From: Prolixibacteraceae bacterium
GTDB taxonomy: Bacteria; Bacteroidota; Bacteroidia; Bacteroidales; Prolixibacteraceae
Length of the DNA: 27,231 nt
NCBI GenBank assembly: GCA_017998095.1
Contig: JAGODU010000040.1
Location: 1-27,231, forward strand
Direction: 5' to 3'
Made by a program: the position numbers and the translations under genes. Shown one piece after another: positions 17,040 to 25,667 of the stretch; the first letter of the stretch is position 1; each line of letters opens with the position of its first letter. The notes under the pieces are model-generated. The model worked only from the letters and a program-made list of their open reading frames with translations. It was not told the origin of the DNA and did no database searches.

Positions 17040-17780
17040 ATGAAACGCTTTAAAGCAGATCTGCATATACACACCGTTTTATCTCCTTGCGGAAGCCTGG
17101 AAATGAGCCCTAAGATAATTGTGGAACATGCACTTTCAGCAGGTTTGGATATTATTGGTATTACTGACCATAATTCTACAAGACAATCACAAATTATCAG
17201 AGATTATGCCTGCGAAAAGGGACTTCATGTTATTTGCGGAGCTGAAGTAAATACTGCAGAAGAAGTACACTGTCTTGCCCTCTTTGAAAAGGATGAAGAA
17301 TTAAATGAATTTCAAAGCTTCCTTGATATAAAATTGAAAAACATAAAGAATAATCCCGATATTTTTGGCTATCAGGTTTATGTTGATGTCAATGAAAAAA
17401 TACTTGGAATGGAAGAAAGGCTTCTTATCAGCTCATTGGATGCTGATATTTATGAAGTTGAAGAAAAAGTCCACATTCTCAACGGCTTATTCATTCCTGC
17501 TCATATTTTCAGACCATATAACGGAATTATCAATCAACTTGGCTTTATTCCGTCAAACCTTAAAGCAGATGCGTTTGAAGTATCTTCCATTAACGACATT
17601 AGCTCTTTAAATCAAACATTAAGAATACCTTACAAGGGTACCTTTATTAAAAATTCAGATGCCCATACCCCCCGGATGATTGGAAAATCATTTACTACCT
17701 TTGAAATGGAATCACTTTCTTTTGCAGAAATAAGAATGGCTTTTGCTGATGAAAACGGAAGGAAAGTAATCCTCGAATGA
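17040..17780 (+). CDS. PHP-domain phosphoesterase
   Basis: The 246-aa protein belongs to the PHP metal-dependent phosphoesterase superfamily. Metal-binding residues are seen as DLHIHT (His9, His11), ITDHN (Asp43, His44), GAEVN (Glu69), His77, PAHIF near residue 158 and SDAHTP (Asp207, His209), so the trinuclear site looks complete. The first motif reads HTVLSPCG instead of the HTxxSDG of many family members. The substrate is unknown; relatives hydrolyse histidinol phosphate, nucleotides or DNA ends. PHP genes occur in hydrogenase clusters of other anaerobes, so a link to H2 metabolism or nucleotide signalling is plausible but not shown. The start codon follows the DRTGG stop with no gap. It is the last gene before an internal promoter. 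Confidence 0.85.
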   Translation: MKRFKADLHIHTVLSPCGSLEMSPKIIVEHALSAGLDIIGITDHNSTRQSQIIRDYACEKGLHVICGAEVNTAEEVHCLALFEKDEELNEFQSFLDIKLKNIKNNPDIFGYQVYVDVNEKILGMEERLLISSLDADIYEVEEKVHILNGLFIPAHIFRPYNGIINQLGFIPSNLKADAFEVSSINDISSLNQTLRIPYKGTFIKNSDAHTPRMIGKSFTTFEMESLSFAEIRMAFADENGRKVILE

Positions 17781-17839
17781 TATTTACATTGAAAATTTAG
17801 ATTAATTTTTAAATGTTTTTTCATTCAAAATCCTTAATA

Positions 17840-17871
17840 TTGTTTACATACTTTTTTTTCAAGTATTTTTG
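17840..17871 (+). promoter_or_regulatory. Bacteroidota-type promoter upstream of the catalytic hydrogenase genes
   Basis: TTG at 17840-17842 and TATTTTTG at 17864-17871 match the Bacteroidota -33 TTTG and -7 TAnnTTTG pattern with a 21-bp gap. The -7 box ends 21 bp before ATG 17893, giving a short leader. It lies in the only gap over 100 bp inside the locus (17781-17892), so the downstream genes could be transcribed separately from the sensory half. Confidence 0.5.
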
Positions 17872-17892
17872 GCAATAAATGTTTCAAAATAA

Positions 17893-18441
17893 ATGACCGA
17901 ACTATCACTGCATATCCTCGACATTGTTCAAAATTCAATTACAGCACAAGCTTCGTTGATCAGCATTATTATTGACGAAGACATTAAAAATGATAAGTAT
18001 ATCATTAGCATAGTCGATAACGGAACAGGAATGGATAGTGAAACATTAAATAAAGTTACCGACCCTTTTTATACTTCAAGGACAACCCGAAAGGTTGGTG
18101 TAGGGATTTCTCTATTTAAACAAAATGCAGAACAGGCCGGAGGAAGCTTTAATATTGAATCAACTCCTGGTGCAGGTACTTCAGTTACAGCTATTTTCGG
18201 TCATTCTAATATCGACAGACCAATTTTAGGAGATATTGCCGGTACTATGACTTTACTCATAGGAGCTAATCCGCAAATACGTTTTATTTACGAGCATAAA
18301 ACACCGGTAAGTGATTTTCAGTTTGATACCGAAGAAGTTAAATCAGAACTTGAAGGTGTGCCTATCAACCACCCCGATATTATAAAAATATTAAAGGAAT
18401 TGATAGAAGAAAATCTTAAATTGATTGAAGCCGGTAATTGA
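17893..18441 (+). CDS. stand-alone GHKL ATPase (histidine-kinase-like ATP-binding protein)
   Basis: The 182-aa protein begins directly with a GHKL ATPase domain: N box LDIVQNSITAQA with Asn14, G1 VDNGTGMD, DPFYTSRTT, and G2 as KVGVGISLFKQNAEQAGG. It is of the sensor-kinase type (DPFYTSR) rather than RsbW type, yet has no HisKA, sensor or membrane part. Residues from about 107 onward (GDIAGTMTLLIGANPQIRF and a charged C-terminus) form a short extra region I cannot name. It could be a kinase for an unseen partner or an ATP-dependent docking protein. Similar ATPases are often found next to the HndB-HydB genes of [FeFe] hydrogenase operons. It is the first gene behind the internal promoter and lies 79 bp before the ferredoxin gene. 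Confidence 0.82.
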   Translation: MTELSLHILDIVQNSITAQASLISIIIDEDIKNDKYIISIVDNGTGMDSETLNKVTDPFYTSRTTRKVGVGISLFKQNAEQAGGSFNIESTPGAGTSVTAIFGHSNIDRPILGDIAGTMTLLIGANPQIRFIYEHKTPVSDFQFDTEEVKSELEGVPINHPDIIKILKELIEENLKLIEAGN

Positions 18442-18520
18442 TAAGGATGAATCGCAAATTGGCATAAGCCGATATTCAAATGAGAGTTCCATCCGACTTT
18501 AAAATATAAATTATATTCGA

Positions 18521-18916
18521 ATGAAAATCAAATCCTTGGATGATCTGCGAAAGATAAAGGCAGATGTCAGTGAAAAAATGAAGCTTAGGGAGCAAGCTGA
18601 AAATTCCGATAATATTGTTCAGGTTAAAGTTGCAATGGCTACATGTGGTATTGCAGCAGGGGCCAGGGATATCATGACATTTATTATCGATGAACTTGAA
18701 TTTCAAGGGATAGATGCTATTGTCACCCAAACAGGCTGTATGGGCTTTTGCTATGCAGAACCTACAGTTGAAGTTGTAATTCCGGGACAAGCTCCTGTTG
18801 TTTATGGTTTTGTAACTAAAGACAAAGCCCGGGAAATCATTACCGAACATATAATGAAAGGCGAAATTGTTGATGGGATGATTCCTGTTAATTATAAGAC
18901 AATCAACGAACAATAG
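18521..18916 (+). CDS. hndB: thioredoxin-like [2Fe-2S] ferredoxin, HndB-like hydrogenase subunit
   Basis: The 131-aa protein has a charged N-terminal helix (about 1-35) and a thioredoxin-like ferredoxin fold with MATCGIAAGARD (Cys42) and QTGCMGFCYAEP (Cys73, Cys77). Only three of the four cysteines of classic [2Fe-2S] thioredoxin-like ferredoxins are obvious; this pattern is, from memory, usual for stand-alone HndB-type proteins, so cluster binding is uncertain. In the HndABCD hydrogenase of Desulfovibrio the equivalent subunit relays electrons or aids assembly. HydB encoded next door has its own N-terminal domain of the same fold, so two versions coexist. It is followed 20 bp later by hydB. 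Confidence 0.85.
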   Translation: MKIKSLDDLRKIKADVSEKMKLREQAENSDNIVQVKVAMATCGIAAGARDIMTFIIDELEFQGIDAIVTQTGCMGFCYAEPTVEVVIPGQAPVVYGFVTKDKAREIITEHIMKGEIVDGMIPVNYKTINEQ

Positions 18917-18936
18917 TATAAATCAAAATTATTGTA

Positions 18937-20730
18937 ATGGCTGATTTCAAAATGCACATATTAGTTTGTGGCGGTACCGGTTGCCGGGCATCACATTCAG
19001 AGAAAATAGTTACTAATCTGAAGACAGGCTTGAAAGAAAGGAACCTTGAGAATGAAATTAAGGTAATCACTACCGGCTGTTTCGGATTTTGCGAAAAGGG
19101 TCCGGTGATAAAAGTTGTTCCCGATAATACTTTCTACACTGAAGTTCGTCCGGAAGATGTTAATGATATCATTGAAGAACACATTATTAAAGGTCGTCCG
19201 TTAAGGCGTCTGCTATATGTGAATCCTAAAAATGAATATCATGTAACAAGCACTGCCAATATTGATTTTTATAAGAAGCAGGTTAGAATTGCTTTAAGGA
19301 ATTGTGGTTTTATAAATCCTGAAAATATTGAAGAGTATATTGCCCGTGATGGCTATTCTGCATTAGGCGTATGTTTATCAGAAAAGACACCGGCTGAAGT
19401 TATCTCTATAATCAAGGATTCGGGCCTCAGAGGCAGGGGAGGCGGTGGTTTTCCAACCGGTCTTAAATGGGAAATTACTTCTAAATCACAAAGTGATCAG
19501 AAATATGTAGTCTGCAACGCTGATGAAGGCGACCCCGGGGCTTTCATGGACAGGTCTATTCTTGAAGGCGACCCTCACTCTGTTATTGAAGCAATGGCAA
19601 TTTGTGGTTACAGTATTGGCGCTGACAAAGGGCTGGTTTATATAAGGGCTGAATATCCTCTTGCTATTAATCGTTTGAAAATAGCAATCAATCAGGCCAG
19701 GGAATATGGTTTGCTTGGTGAAGATATTTTAGGTACAGGCTTTAATTTTGATATTGAACTGAGATATGGTGCAGGCGCTTTTGTTTGTGGCGAAGAAACT
19801 GCTTTAATTCATTCAATGGAAGGCTCCAGGGGTGAACCTACATTCAAGCCGCCTTTCCCTTCTGTGTCGGGTTATCTTGGAAAACCTACCAACGTTAATA
19901 ACGTTGAAACATTTGCCAATATTCCTGTTATTATAAACAAAGGATCGGAGTGGTTCAATAAAATAGGCACAGAAAAATCCAAAGGAACTAAGGTTTTTGC
20001 CTTAGCCGGAAAAGTTAACAACGTTGGACTTATTGAAGTTCCGATGGGTATTACTCTCCGTGAAGTTATTTTCGATATTGGCGGAGGAATCAGGAATGGC
20101 AAGAAATTCAAGGCAGTACAAACCGGTGGACCTTCAGGAGGCTGTCTTACTGAAAAACATCTTGATACTCCAATAGATTACGATACTCTTATTGCTGCCG
20201 GTTCTATGATGGGATCAGGCGGAATGATTGTTATGGATGAAGATGATTGTATGGTGTCGATTGCAAGATTCTACCTTGAATTTACACTCGATGAATCGTG
20301 CGGGAAATGCACACCTTGCAGAATTGGTAATAAACGACTGCATGAAATCCTAACCAAAATAACAATGGGTGAGGGGACAATGAAAGATATCGAGAAACTC
20401 AGAATATTGTCCGGTGTTATTAAAGATGCTTCATTATGCGGATTGGGGCAGACTTCTCCAAACCCCGTATTATCTACCCTGGATAACTTTTACCATGAAT
20501 ATGAAGCTCATGTAAAAGATCAAAACTGTCCGGCAGGTCAATGTAAAAATCTAATTCGATATAGTATAAATGCTGAACTATGTACCGGTTGTACCCTTTG
20601 CTTCAGGAATTGCCCTGTGGGTGCAATTACAGGAGAAAGAAAAATGCCGCATTATATCGATCAGTCTATATGTATAAAGTGTGGTATCTGCTTTGAAAAA
20701 TGTAAGTTCAAAGCTATCAGCATTAACTAA
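18937..20730 (+). CDS. hydB: [FeFe] hydrogenase flavoprotein subunit HydB/HndC (NuoF-like)
   Basis: The 597-aa subunit binds NAD(P)H and FMN and is the site where bifurcating hydrogenases split electrons between NADH and ferredoxin. An N-terminal thioredoxin-like [2Fe-2S] domain (Cys11, Cys16, about Cys48, Cys52) is followed by the NuoF core: glycine-rich GLRGRGGGGFPTG from residue 163 (NADH), CNADEGDPGAFMDR, GAGAFVCGEETALI (FMN), and the [4Fe-4S] motif SCGKCTPCR with its distant fourth Cys in SLCGLG. Two C-terminal [4Fe-4S] ferredoxin motifs start at Cys549 (CTGCTLCFRNCP) and Cys579 (CIKCGICFEKCK). This extended layout matches HydB/HndC rather than complex I NuoF. It pairs with HydA and HydC encoded directly downstream. 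Whether the enzyme is truly bifurcating, and whether it uses NAD or NADP, cannot be read. Confidence 0.95.
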   Translation: MADFKMHILVCGGTGCRASHSEKIVTNLKTGLKERNLENEIKVITTGCFGFCEKGPVIKVVPDNTFYTEVRPEDVNDIIEEHIIKGRPLRRLLYVNPKNEYHVTSTANIDFYKKQVRIALRNCGFINPENIEEYIARDGYSALGVCLSEKTPAEVISIIKDSGLRGRGGGGFPTGLKWEITSKSQSDQKYVVCNADEGDPGAFMDRSILEGDPHSVIEAMAICGYSIGADKGLVYIRAEYPLAINRLKIAINQAREYGLLGEDILGTGFNFDIELRYGAGAFVCGEETALIHSMEGSRGEPTFKPPFPSVSGYLGKPTNVNNVETFANIPVIINKGSEWFNKIGTEKSKGTKVFALAGKVNNVGLIEVPMGITLREVIFDIGGGIRNGKKFKAVQTGGPSGGCLTEKHLDTPIDYDTLIAAGSMMGSGGMIVMDEDDCMVSIARFYLEFTLDESCGKCTPCRIGNKRLHEILTKITMGEGTMKDIEKLRILSGVIKDASLCGLGQTSPNPVLSTLDNFYHEYEAHVKDQNCPAGQCKNLIRYSINAELCTGCTLCFRNCPVGAITGERKMPHYIDQSICIKCGICFEKCKFKAISIN

Positions 20731-20747
20731 TAAGAAAAATATTGAAA

Positions 20748-22520
20748 ATGGATACGATAAAATTAACAATAGACAATAAAGAACTGGAAGTTGAAAAGGG
20801 AACTACAATCCTTGAAGCGGCCCGGAAAGTAGGTGTCCATATTCCTACACTTTGTCACATGAAGCTTGAAGATATGGGCATTGAAAATAAGCCCGGTGGT
20901 TGCAGGGTTTGTGTAGTGGAAGTGAAGGGAAGAAGAAATCTTGCTCCGGCCTGCGTTACTGAAGTTGATAATGGAATGCTTATAAACACTCATTCCATGA
21001 GGGTCGTTAATGCCAGAAGAACAATTCTTGAACTAATTATTTCTGACCATCCTTTTGAATGTCTTACCTGTGCAAAAGCCGGAGAATGTGAATTACAGAA
21101 GCTGGCTCAGGATATGGGAATCAGAGAAATTCATTACGAAGGTGAAAAGTCAACTTACAGAGAAGATACATCTCCGGCCATCATTCGGGATATGGATAAA
21201 TGTATCATGTGCAGAAGGTGCGAAATGATGTGTAATGAAGTGCAGACGGTAGGTGTTCTTTCTGCTATAAACAGAGGCTTTCAGGCTGTTGTTTCTCCTG
21301 CTTTTGAAGAAAACCTTGACCATTCGGTTTGTACATATTGTGGTCAGTGTGTTGCTGTTTGCCCGACCGGTGCTTTAACTGAAGTAAACCATACTGCTGC
21401 TGTTATCCGCGCATTATCTGACCCAAATAAAACAGTAATTGTTCAAACTGCTCCGGCTGTCAGAGCTGCCTTAGGCGAAGAATTCGGATTACCGGCCGGA
21501 ACTCTTGTTACAGGTAAAATGGCTTCTGCTTTAAGGAGATTGGGTTTTGACTTTGTCTTTGATACTGATTTTGCTGCCGACCTTACTATTATGGAAGAAG
21601 GCACGGAATTACTGTCAAGACTTACAAGACACCTTGAAGGTGACACTTCAGTGAAACTCCCAATCCTTACTTCTTGTTGCCCTGCCTGGGTTAAATTCTT
21701 TGAACATCAGTTTCCAACAATGATTGATATTCCTTCTTCTGCCAAGTCACCTCAGCAAATGTTTGGTGCTATTGCCAAAACATACTTTGCAGAAAAACAA
21801 AATATTAAGAGGGAAGACCTTGTGGTTGTTTCTATTATGCCTTGTGTTGCTAAAAAATACGAGTGCAGCAGAGATGAATTCAAGGTAAATGGAAACCCTG
21901 ATGTAGATTATGCTTTAACTACCAGAGAGCTTGCCGCTTTAATCAAGCTTGCAAATATTGATTTTATGTCACTGGAAGATGAAGAGTTCGATCATCCTTT
22001 AGGTGAATCTACCGGGGCAGCTGTAATCTTTGGAACAACAGGCGGTGTTATTGAAGCAGCTGTAAGAACAGCCTATGAATTGCATACTAAAAAGCCTTTG
22101 CCTAAAGTTGATTTTGAAGAGCTTAGAGGAATGGAAGGAGTGAGGGAAGCTATTATCGACTTCGACGGTCTTCCAATTCATATAGGTATTGCTCATGGTT
22201 TGGGCAATGCACGTAAACTACTTGAGGATATTCAATCAGGTAAGTCACATTACCATGCCATTGAAATAATGTCTTGCCCCGGTGGTTGTATCGGCGGTGG
22301 CGGACAACCTTATCATCATAGCAACTCTGAAGTATTGAAAGCCCGCCAGATGGCTATTTATAGCGAAGATTCCATGAAGGTTATCAGAAAGTCGCACGAG
22401 AATCCGTATATAGTTAAGCTTTACGAGGAATATCTGGGTCATCCTATGAGCGATAAAGCTCATCATCTGCTACATACAGGATATTTCGACCGTAGTACTA
22501 AAATTATTAAAGAAGGTTAA
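20748..22520 (+). CDS. hydA: [FeFe] hydrogenase catalytic subunit HydA/HndD
   Basis: The 590-aa subunit makes or consumes H2. An N-terminal [2Fe-2S] domain (Cys36, Cys52, Cys55, Cys69) is followed by a His-ligated [4Fe-4S] site (His101, Cys105, Cys108, Cys114) and two ferredoxin clusters (CIMCRRCEMMC from 152, CTYCGQCVAVCP from 195). The H-cluster domain has all three classic motifs intact: TSCCPAW from residue 308, MPCVAKKYE with Cys366, and EIMSCPGGCIGGGGQP with Cys510 and Cys514. The small-subunit-like tail (about 535-590) is fused, as in monomeric or HydA-type enzymes. ATG 20748 is preferred over a TTG two codons upstream. HydE, HydF and HydG, needed to build the H-cluster, are not in the window. 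It lies 17 bp after hydB. Confidence 0.96.
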   Translation: MDTIKLTIDNKELEVEKGTTILEAARKVGVHIPTLCHMKLEDMGIENKPGGCRVCVVEVKGRRNLAPACVTEVDNGMLINTHSMRVVNARRTILELIISDHPFECLTCAKAGECELQKLAQDMGIREIHYEGEKSTYREDTSPAIIRDMDKCIMCRRCEMMCNEVQTVGVLSAINRGFQAVVSPAFEENLDHSVCTYCGQCVAVCPTGALTEVNHTAAVIRALSDPNKTVIVQTAPAVRAALGEEFGLPAGTLVTGKMASALRRLGFDFVFDTDFAADLTIMEEGTELLSRLTRHLEGDTSVKLPILTSCCPAWVKFFEHQFPTMIDIPSSAKSPQQMFGAIAKTYFAEKQNIKREDLVVVSIMPCVAKKYECSRDEFKVNGNPDVDYALTTRELAALIKLANIDFMSLEDEEFDHPLGESTGAAVIFGTTGGVIEAAVRTAYELHTKKPLPKVDFEELRGMEGVREAIIDFDGLPIHIGIAHGLGNARKLLEDIQSGKSHYHAIEIMSCPGGCIGGGGQPYHHSNSEVLKARQMAIYSEDSMKVIRKSHENPYIVKLYEEYLGHPMSDKAHHLLHTGYFDRSTKIIKEG

Positions 22521-22536
22521 CCCTAAAAATAATATT

Positions 22537-23028
22537 ATGCCAAAGATTAAATTATCGGAATACGCAATAACCACTGTTAAGGAAATTTGTTCCGCGTTTA
22601 ATAACAGCGAAGGGGAGTTGATCAATGTATTACATCAGGTGCAGCATAAATTAGGTTATTTACCGGCCGAAATTCAGGAGTTAATTTCTAAAGAACTGAA
22701 TGTTTCTGTTGCCAAAGTTTATGGTGTTGTGACCTTTTATTCCTTCTTTACAATGAAGCCTCAGGGCGAACATCCAATTTCAATTTGTATGGGAACTGCC
22801 TGCTATGTCAGAGGGGGCGAACAAGTACTTGATGAATTTAAGCGGCAGTTGAAAATCGACGTTGGTGAAACTACTGCTGATGGTAAGTTTTCACTTAGCG
22901 CCCTCCGGTGTGTTGGTGCCTGCGGACTTGCCCCTGTTGTAATGATAGGTGAGAAAGTTCACGGAAGAGTTGCTCCTGCTGATGTTAAAAATATTCTATC
23001 GGAATATAAAGAAGGCTGTGTCAAATAA
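22537..23028 (+). CDS. hydC: [FeFe] hydrogenase NuoE-like subunit HydC/HndA
   Basis: The 163-aa subunit has the NuoE/24-kDa layout: an N-terminal helical part (about 1-75, with LINVLHQVQHKLGYLP and VYGVVTFYSFF) and a C-terminal thioredoxin-like [2Fe-2S] domain with cluster ligands Cys84 and Cys89 (ICMGTACYVRGG) and Cys125 and Cys129 (RCVGACGLAP). All four ligands are present. It completes the HydABC core by passing electrons near the flavin of HydB. It starts 16 bp after hydA and is the last gene before a strong terminator. The same fold occurs in NADH dehydrogenases and formate dehydrogenases, but the order HndB-HydB-HydA-HydC makes the hydrogenase assignment secure. Confidence 0.95.
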   Translation: MPKIKLSEYAITTVKEICSAFNNSEGELINVLHQVQHKLGYLPAEIQELISKELNVSVAKVYGVVTFYSFFTMKPQGEHPISICMGTACYVRGGEQVLDEFKRQLKIDVGETTADGKFSLSALRCVGACGLAPVVMIGEKVHGRVAPADVKNILSEYKEGCVK

Positions 23029-23050
23029 ATGCAGTTTAAAAAACTTAATA

Positions 23051-23081
23051 AAAAAACCCGGTCGTATTAACCGGGTTTTTT
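23051..23081. terminator. bidirectional rho-independent terminator
   Basis: A 12-bp perfect stem (AAAAAACCCGGT at 23051-23062 pairing with ACCGGGTTTTTT at 23070-23081) encloses a 7-base loop. The T-tract on one strand and A-tract on the other allow it to stop both the hydrogenase transcript ending at 23028 and the convergent hppA transcript ending at 23105. Confidence 0.9.
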
Positions 23082-23104
23082 ATTATCTGTTTCTTTTTTG
23101 AATA

Positions 23105-25378
23105 TCAGAAAATATGGAAAGCTACAGTAACACCTGCAACAACCACTGATACCATTGACATAAGTTTAATAAGAATATTTAAACTTGGTCCTGATGTGTC
23201 TTTAAAAGGATCACCAACTGTATCACCAACAACAGCAGCTTTGTGTGTCTGGCTGCCTTTTCCACCAAGATTTCCTTTTTCAATGTATTTCTTTGCATTA
23301 TCCCATGCTCCTCCGGCATTGTTCAACATTACTGCCAGTGTGAAGCCGGTTGTCATTCCTCCCATCAAAAGACCTACAACACCTGCAACACCAAATAAAA
23401 TACCTATTGCTACAGGAATAATAATTGCCAATAATGCAGGTAATAACATTTCTTTCTGAGCTCCTCTTGTTGAAATTTCAACGCACTTTGCATATTCAGG
23501 TTTTCCCTTTCCTTCCAGAATTCCCGGTATTTCACGGAATTGTCTTCTTACTTCTTCAACCATTGAACCGGCTGCTCTTCCTACAGCTTTCATTGTCATT
23601 GCACAGAAAACAAACGCCATCATTGCTCCAATGAACAATCCGCTTAAAAGGATTGGATTTAAAAGCGTAAGGTTATAATATGATGAGAAATCCTGCAAAG
23701 ATGCATTAGAAATAACTACCTGTTTAACACCTTCAGCTACAGTGTCTGATTTTTCAAGCACGAATTGTATGCCGTTACTCACTAAAGTATCTCCTTCATG
23801 AAGAGCTTTGCCAAGCCAGATCTTTATTTCTTCCATGTATGCTGCAACAAGTGCCATAGCTGTTAAAGCTGCAGAGCCAATTGCAAAACCTTTTCCGGTA
23901 GCTGCAGTTGTATTGCCAAGCATATCAAGTGCATCAGTACGTTGCCTTACTTCTTTCGGAAGTTCTGACATTTCAGCATTTCCTCCTGCATTGTCGGCAA
24001 TAGGTCCGAAGGCATCAGTGGCCAATGTAATACCTAATGTTGAAAGCATACCTACAGCTGCAAATCCAATACCGTAAACACCTTCACCAAAATTTGAAAA
24101 TCCACCTGCAAATCCAAAGGCAGCAATAATTCCTGCAACTATTGTTACAACCGGAATCCATGTTGAATACATCCCTGTTGCTATACCGTCGATTATTGTT
24201 GTAGCCGGACCTTGTTGTGCTTGTTGAGCAATTCCTTTTGTTGGTTTATATTCATCAGATGTAAATAACTCGGTTCCCTGTCCGATTATTACCCCTGCTA
24301 CCAATCCTGCAACGACTGAACCAAATACCCCCCAAGTTATCATTCCAAGTGAAGCCATAATTGCAACAGCAACAAGTATTAGGGCTGAACTTCCTCCTGT
24401 TCCCAGCAGGAGTGCATTTAATAAGTTTTTCTGAGTAGCCGATTCTTTTGTTCTTACCATGAAAATTCCCGCAATGGAAAGTACGATTCCAATTGCAGCA
24501 ACAAGCATTGGTGCTATAACTTTTGTAGTTTGTTCTTCAGCATTCATTGATAACGCAGCTCCTAAAGCTGCCGTTGCCAATATCGATCCGCAATACGATT
24601 CGTAAAGGTCAGCCCCCATACCTGCAACATCACCAACGTTATCACCCACGTTATCAGCTATTGTAGCCGGATTTCTCGGGTCGTCTTCAGGAATACCTGC
24701 TTCTACTTTACCAACAAGGTCAGCTCCGACATCAGCAGCTTTTGTATAAATACCACCACCTACACGTGCAAATAATGCCTGTGTTGAAGCTCCCATACCG
24801 AATGTAAGCATAGTGGCTGTAATTTCTACCAACCTTTGTGATTCTTCCAATCCCGGTTTTACAAATGTCAAACCTAAGAATGAAAGCCCTTCTCTCATAT
24901 TTTCAGCTGTATAAACCAATTTAGTTAAGATAAGGTACCAAAGTGAAATATCAAGAAGCCCGAATCCAACTACCACAAGACCCATCACTGCACCACTTCT
25001 GAAAGCTACTTTCAATCCTTTGTTTAATGATTCTGAAGCTCCCTGAGCTGTTCTTGCAGATGCATTTGTTGCTGTTTTCATTCCCAGAAAACCGCAAAGA
25101 CCTGAAAAGAAGCCTCCGGTCAAAAAGGCTACGGGTACAAAAGGATTTTGTACGCCCATGTATGCAAGTAACAGAAGTAATACAACCAAAACGAGGAAAA
25201 CAATAGTTACTACTTTATACTGACGCTTCAGATAAGCCATAGCTCCTTCTCTTACATACTGGGCTATCTCCTTCATCTTGTCGTTGCCTTCAGAACTTTT
25301 CATCATGGTTTTGTAAAAGTAAAAGGCAAATACTAATGCAGCAATGGCTGCTACAGGTATTAAAATGAAATAATTCAT
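23105..25378 (-). CDS. hppA: membrane-bound ion-pumping pyrophosphatase, probably K+-dependent and Na+-pumping
   Basis: This 757-aa integral membrane enzyme couples pyrophosphate hydrolysis to ion export. It has many hydrophobic segments (about 16 expected for the family), the substrate motif [11 protein letters not shown] from residue 216, [20 protein letters not shown] near 245-265, DNAGGNAEM, and the C-terminal [25 protein letters not shown] at 488-497 has Ala492 where K+-independent enzymes have Lys, so K+ dependence is predicted. MGADLYESY, rather than the SDLFGS of plant-type proton pumps, points to a Na+ or Na+/H+ pump. An Na+,H+-PPase is known from Bacteroides. The gene converges on the hydrogenase operon across a shared terminator. 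The gap upstream (25379-25667) holds its promoter, which I could not place. Confidence 0.95.
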   Translation of the reverse strand: MNYFILIPVAAIAALVFAFYFYKTMMKSSEGNDKMKEIAQYVREGAMAYLKRQYKVVTIVFLVLVVLLLLLAYMGVQNPFVPVAFLTGGFFSGLCGFLGMKTATNASARTAQGASESLNKGLKVAFRSGAVMGLVVVGFGLLDISLWYLILTKLVYTAENMREGLSFLGLTFVKPGLEESQRLVEITATMLTFGMGASTQALFARVGGGIYTKAADVGADLVGKVEAGIPEDDPRNPATIADNVGDNVGDVAGMGADLYESYCGSILATAALGAALSMNAEEQTTKVIAPMLVAAIGIVLSIAGIFMVRTKESATQKNLLNALLLGTGGSSALILVAVAIMASLGMITWGVFGSVVAGLVAGVIIGQGTELFTSDEYKPTKGIAQQAQQGPATTIIDGIATGMYSTWIPVVTIVAGIIAAFGFAGGFSNFGEGVYGIGFAAVGMLSTLGITLATDAFGPIADNAGGNAEMSELPKEVRQRTDALDMLGNTTAATGKGFAIGSAALTAMALVAAYMEEIKIWLGKALHEGDTLVSNGIQFVLEKSDTVAEGVKQVVISNASLQDFSSYYNLTLLNPILLSGLFIGAMMAFVFCAMTMKAVGRAAGSMVEEVRRQFREIPGILEGKGKPEYAKCVEISTRGAQKEMLLPALLAIIIPVAIGILFGVAGVVGLLMGGMTTGFTLAVMLNNAGGAWDNAKKYIEKGNLGGKGSQTHKAAVVGDTVGDPFKDTSGPSLNILIKLMSMVSVVVAGVTVAFHIF

Positions 25379-25667
25379 AAGTCTAAAAATTTATAGTTAG
25401 GCAAATTGTCTTTGTTTATGTTGATTGTATTAAACAACTAAAAAAAGACAAACATTTTTAAAATTACTTGTTCATTAAAAACAAATATTTCACGACTCTA
25501 AGATAAAAAAATTGAAATAAGTATGACACATTTCACTAAATCTTTTCATTTCAATAATAATTTTTTAAAAATAAACCCCTAATTATTATAAATTTTTATT
25601 CAGTGCTTTTAATGTTATATTATAATTCTATTTTGGTCGTAATAATTGAAATTTAATACTTTTTACA
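25379..25667. other. AT-rich divergent intergenic region (hppA / phosphatase)
   Basis: This 289-bp gap separates the divergent hppA and tyrosine phosphatase genes. It is extremely AT-rich with several A and T runs. No reading frame, tRNA, hairpin with T-tract or clean TAnnTTTG box was seen on either strand. Confidence 0.6.

Noticed and set aside
18458..18473. Small hairpin ATTGGC-ATAA-GCCGAT between the GHKL ATPase and HndB genes
   Set aside because: Six pairs with one wobble and no T-tract; too weak to call a terminator or attenuator.
18937..23028. Complex I (Nuo) or formate dehydrogenase genes
   Set aside because: HydA has complete H-cluster motifs and no NuoG, membrane subunits or molybdopterin domain are present, so the NuoE/F-like genes belong to a hydrogenase.
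23808..24077. Small genes antisense to hppA and to other long genes
   Set aside because: They lie opposite well-conserved coding sequence, show no recognisable motif, and have no start context of their own.
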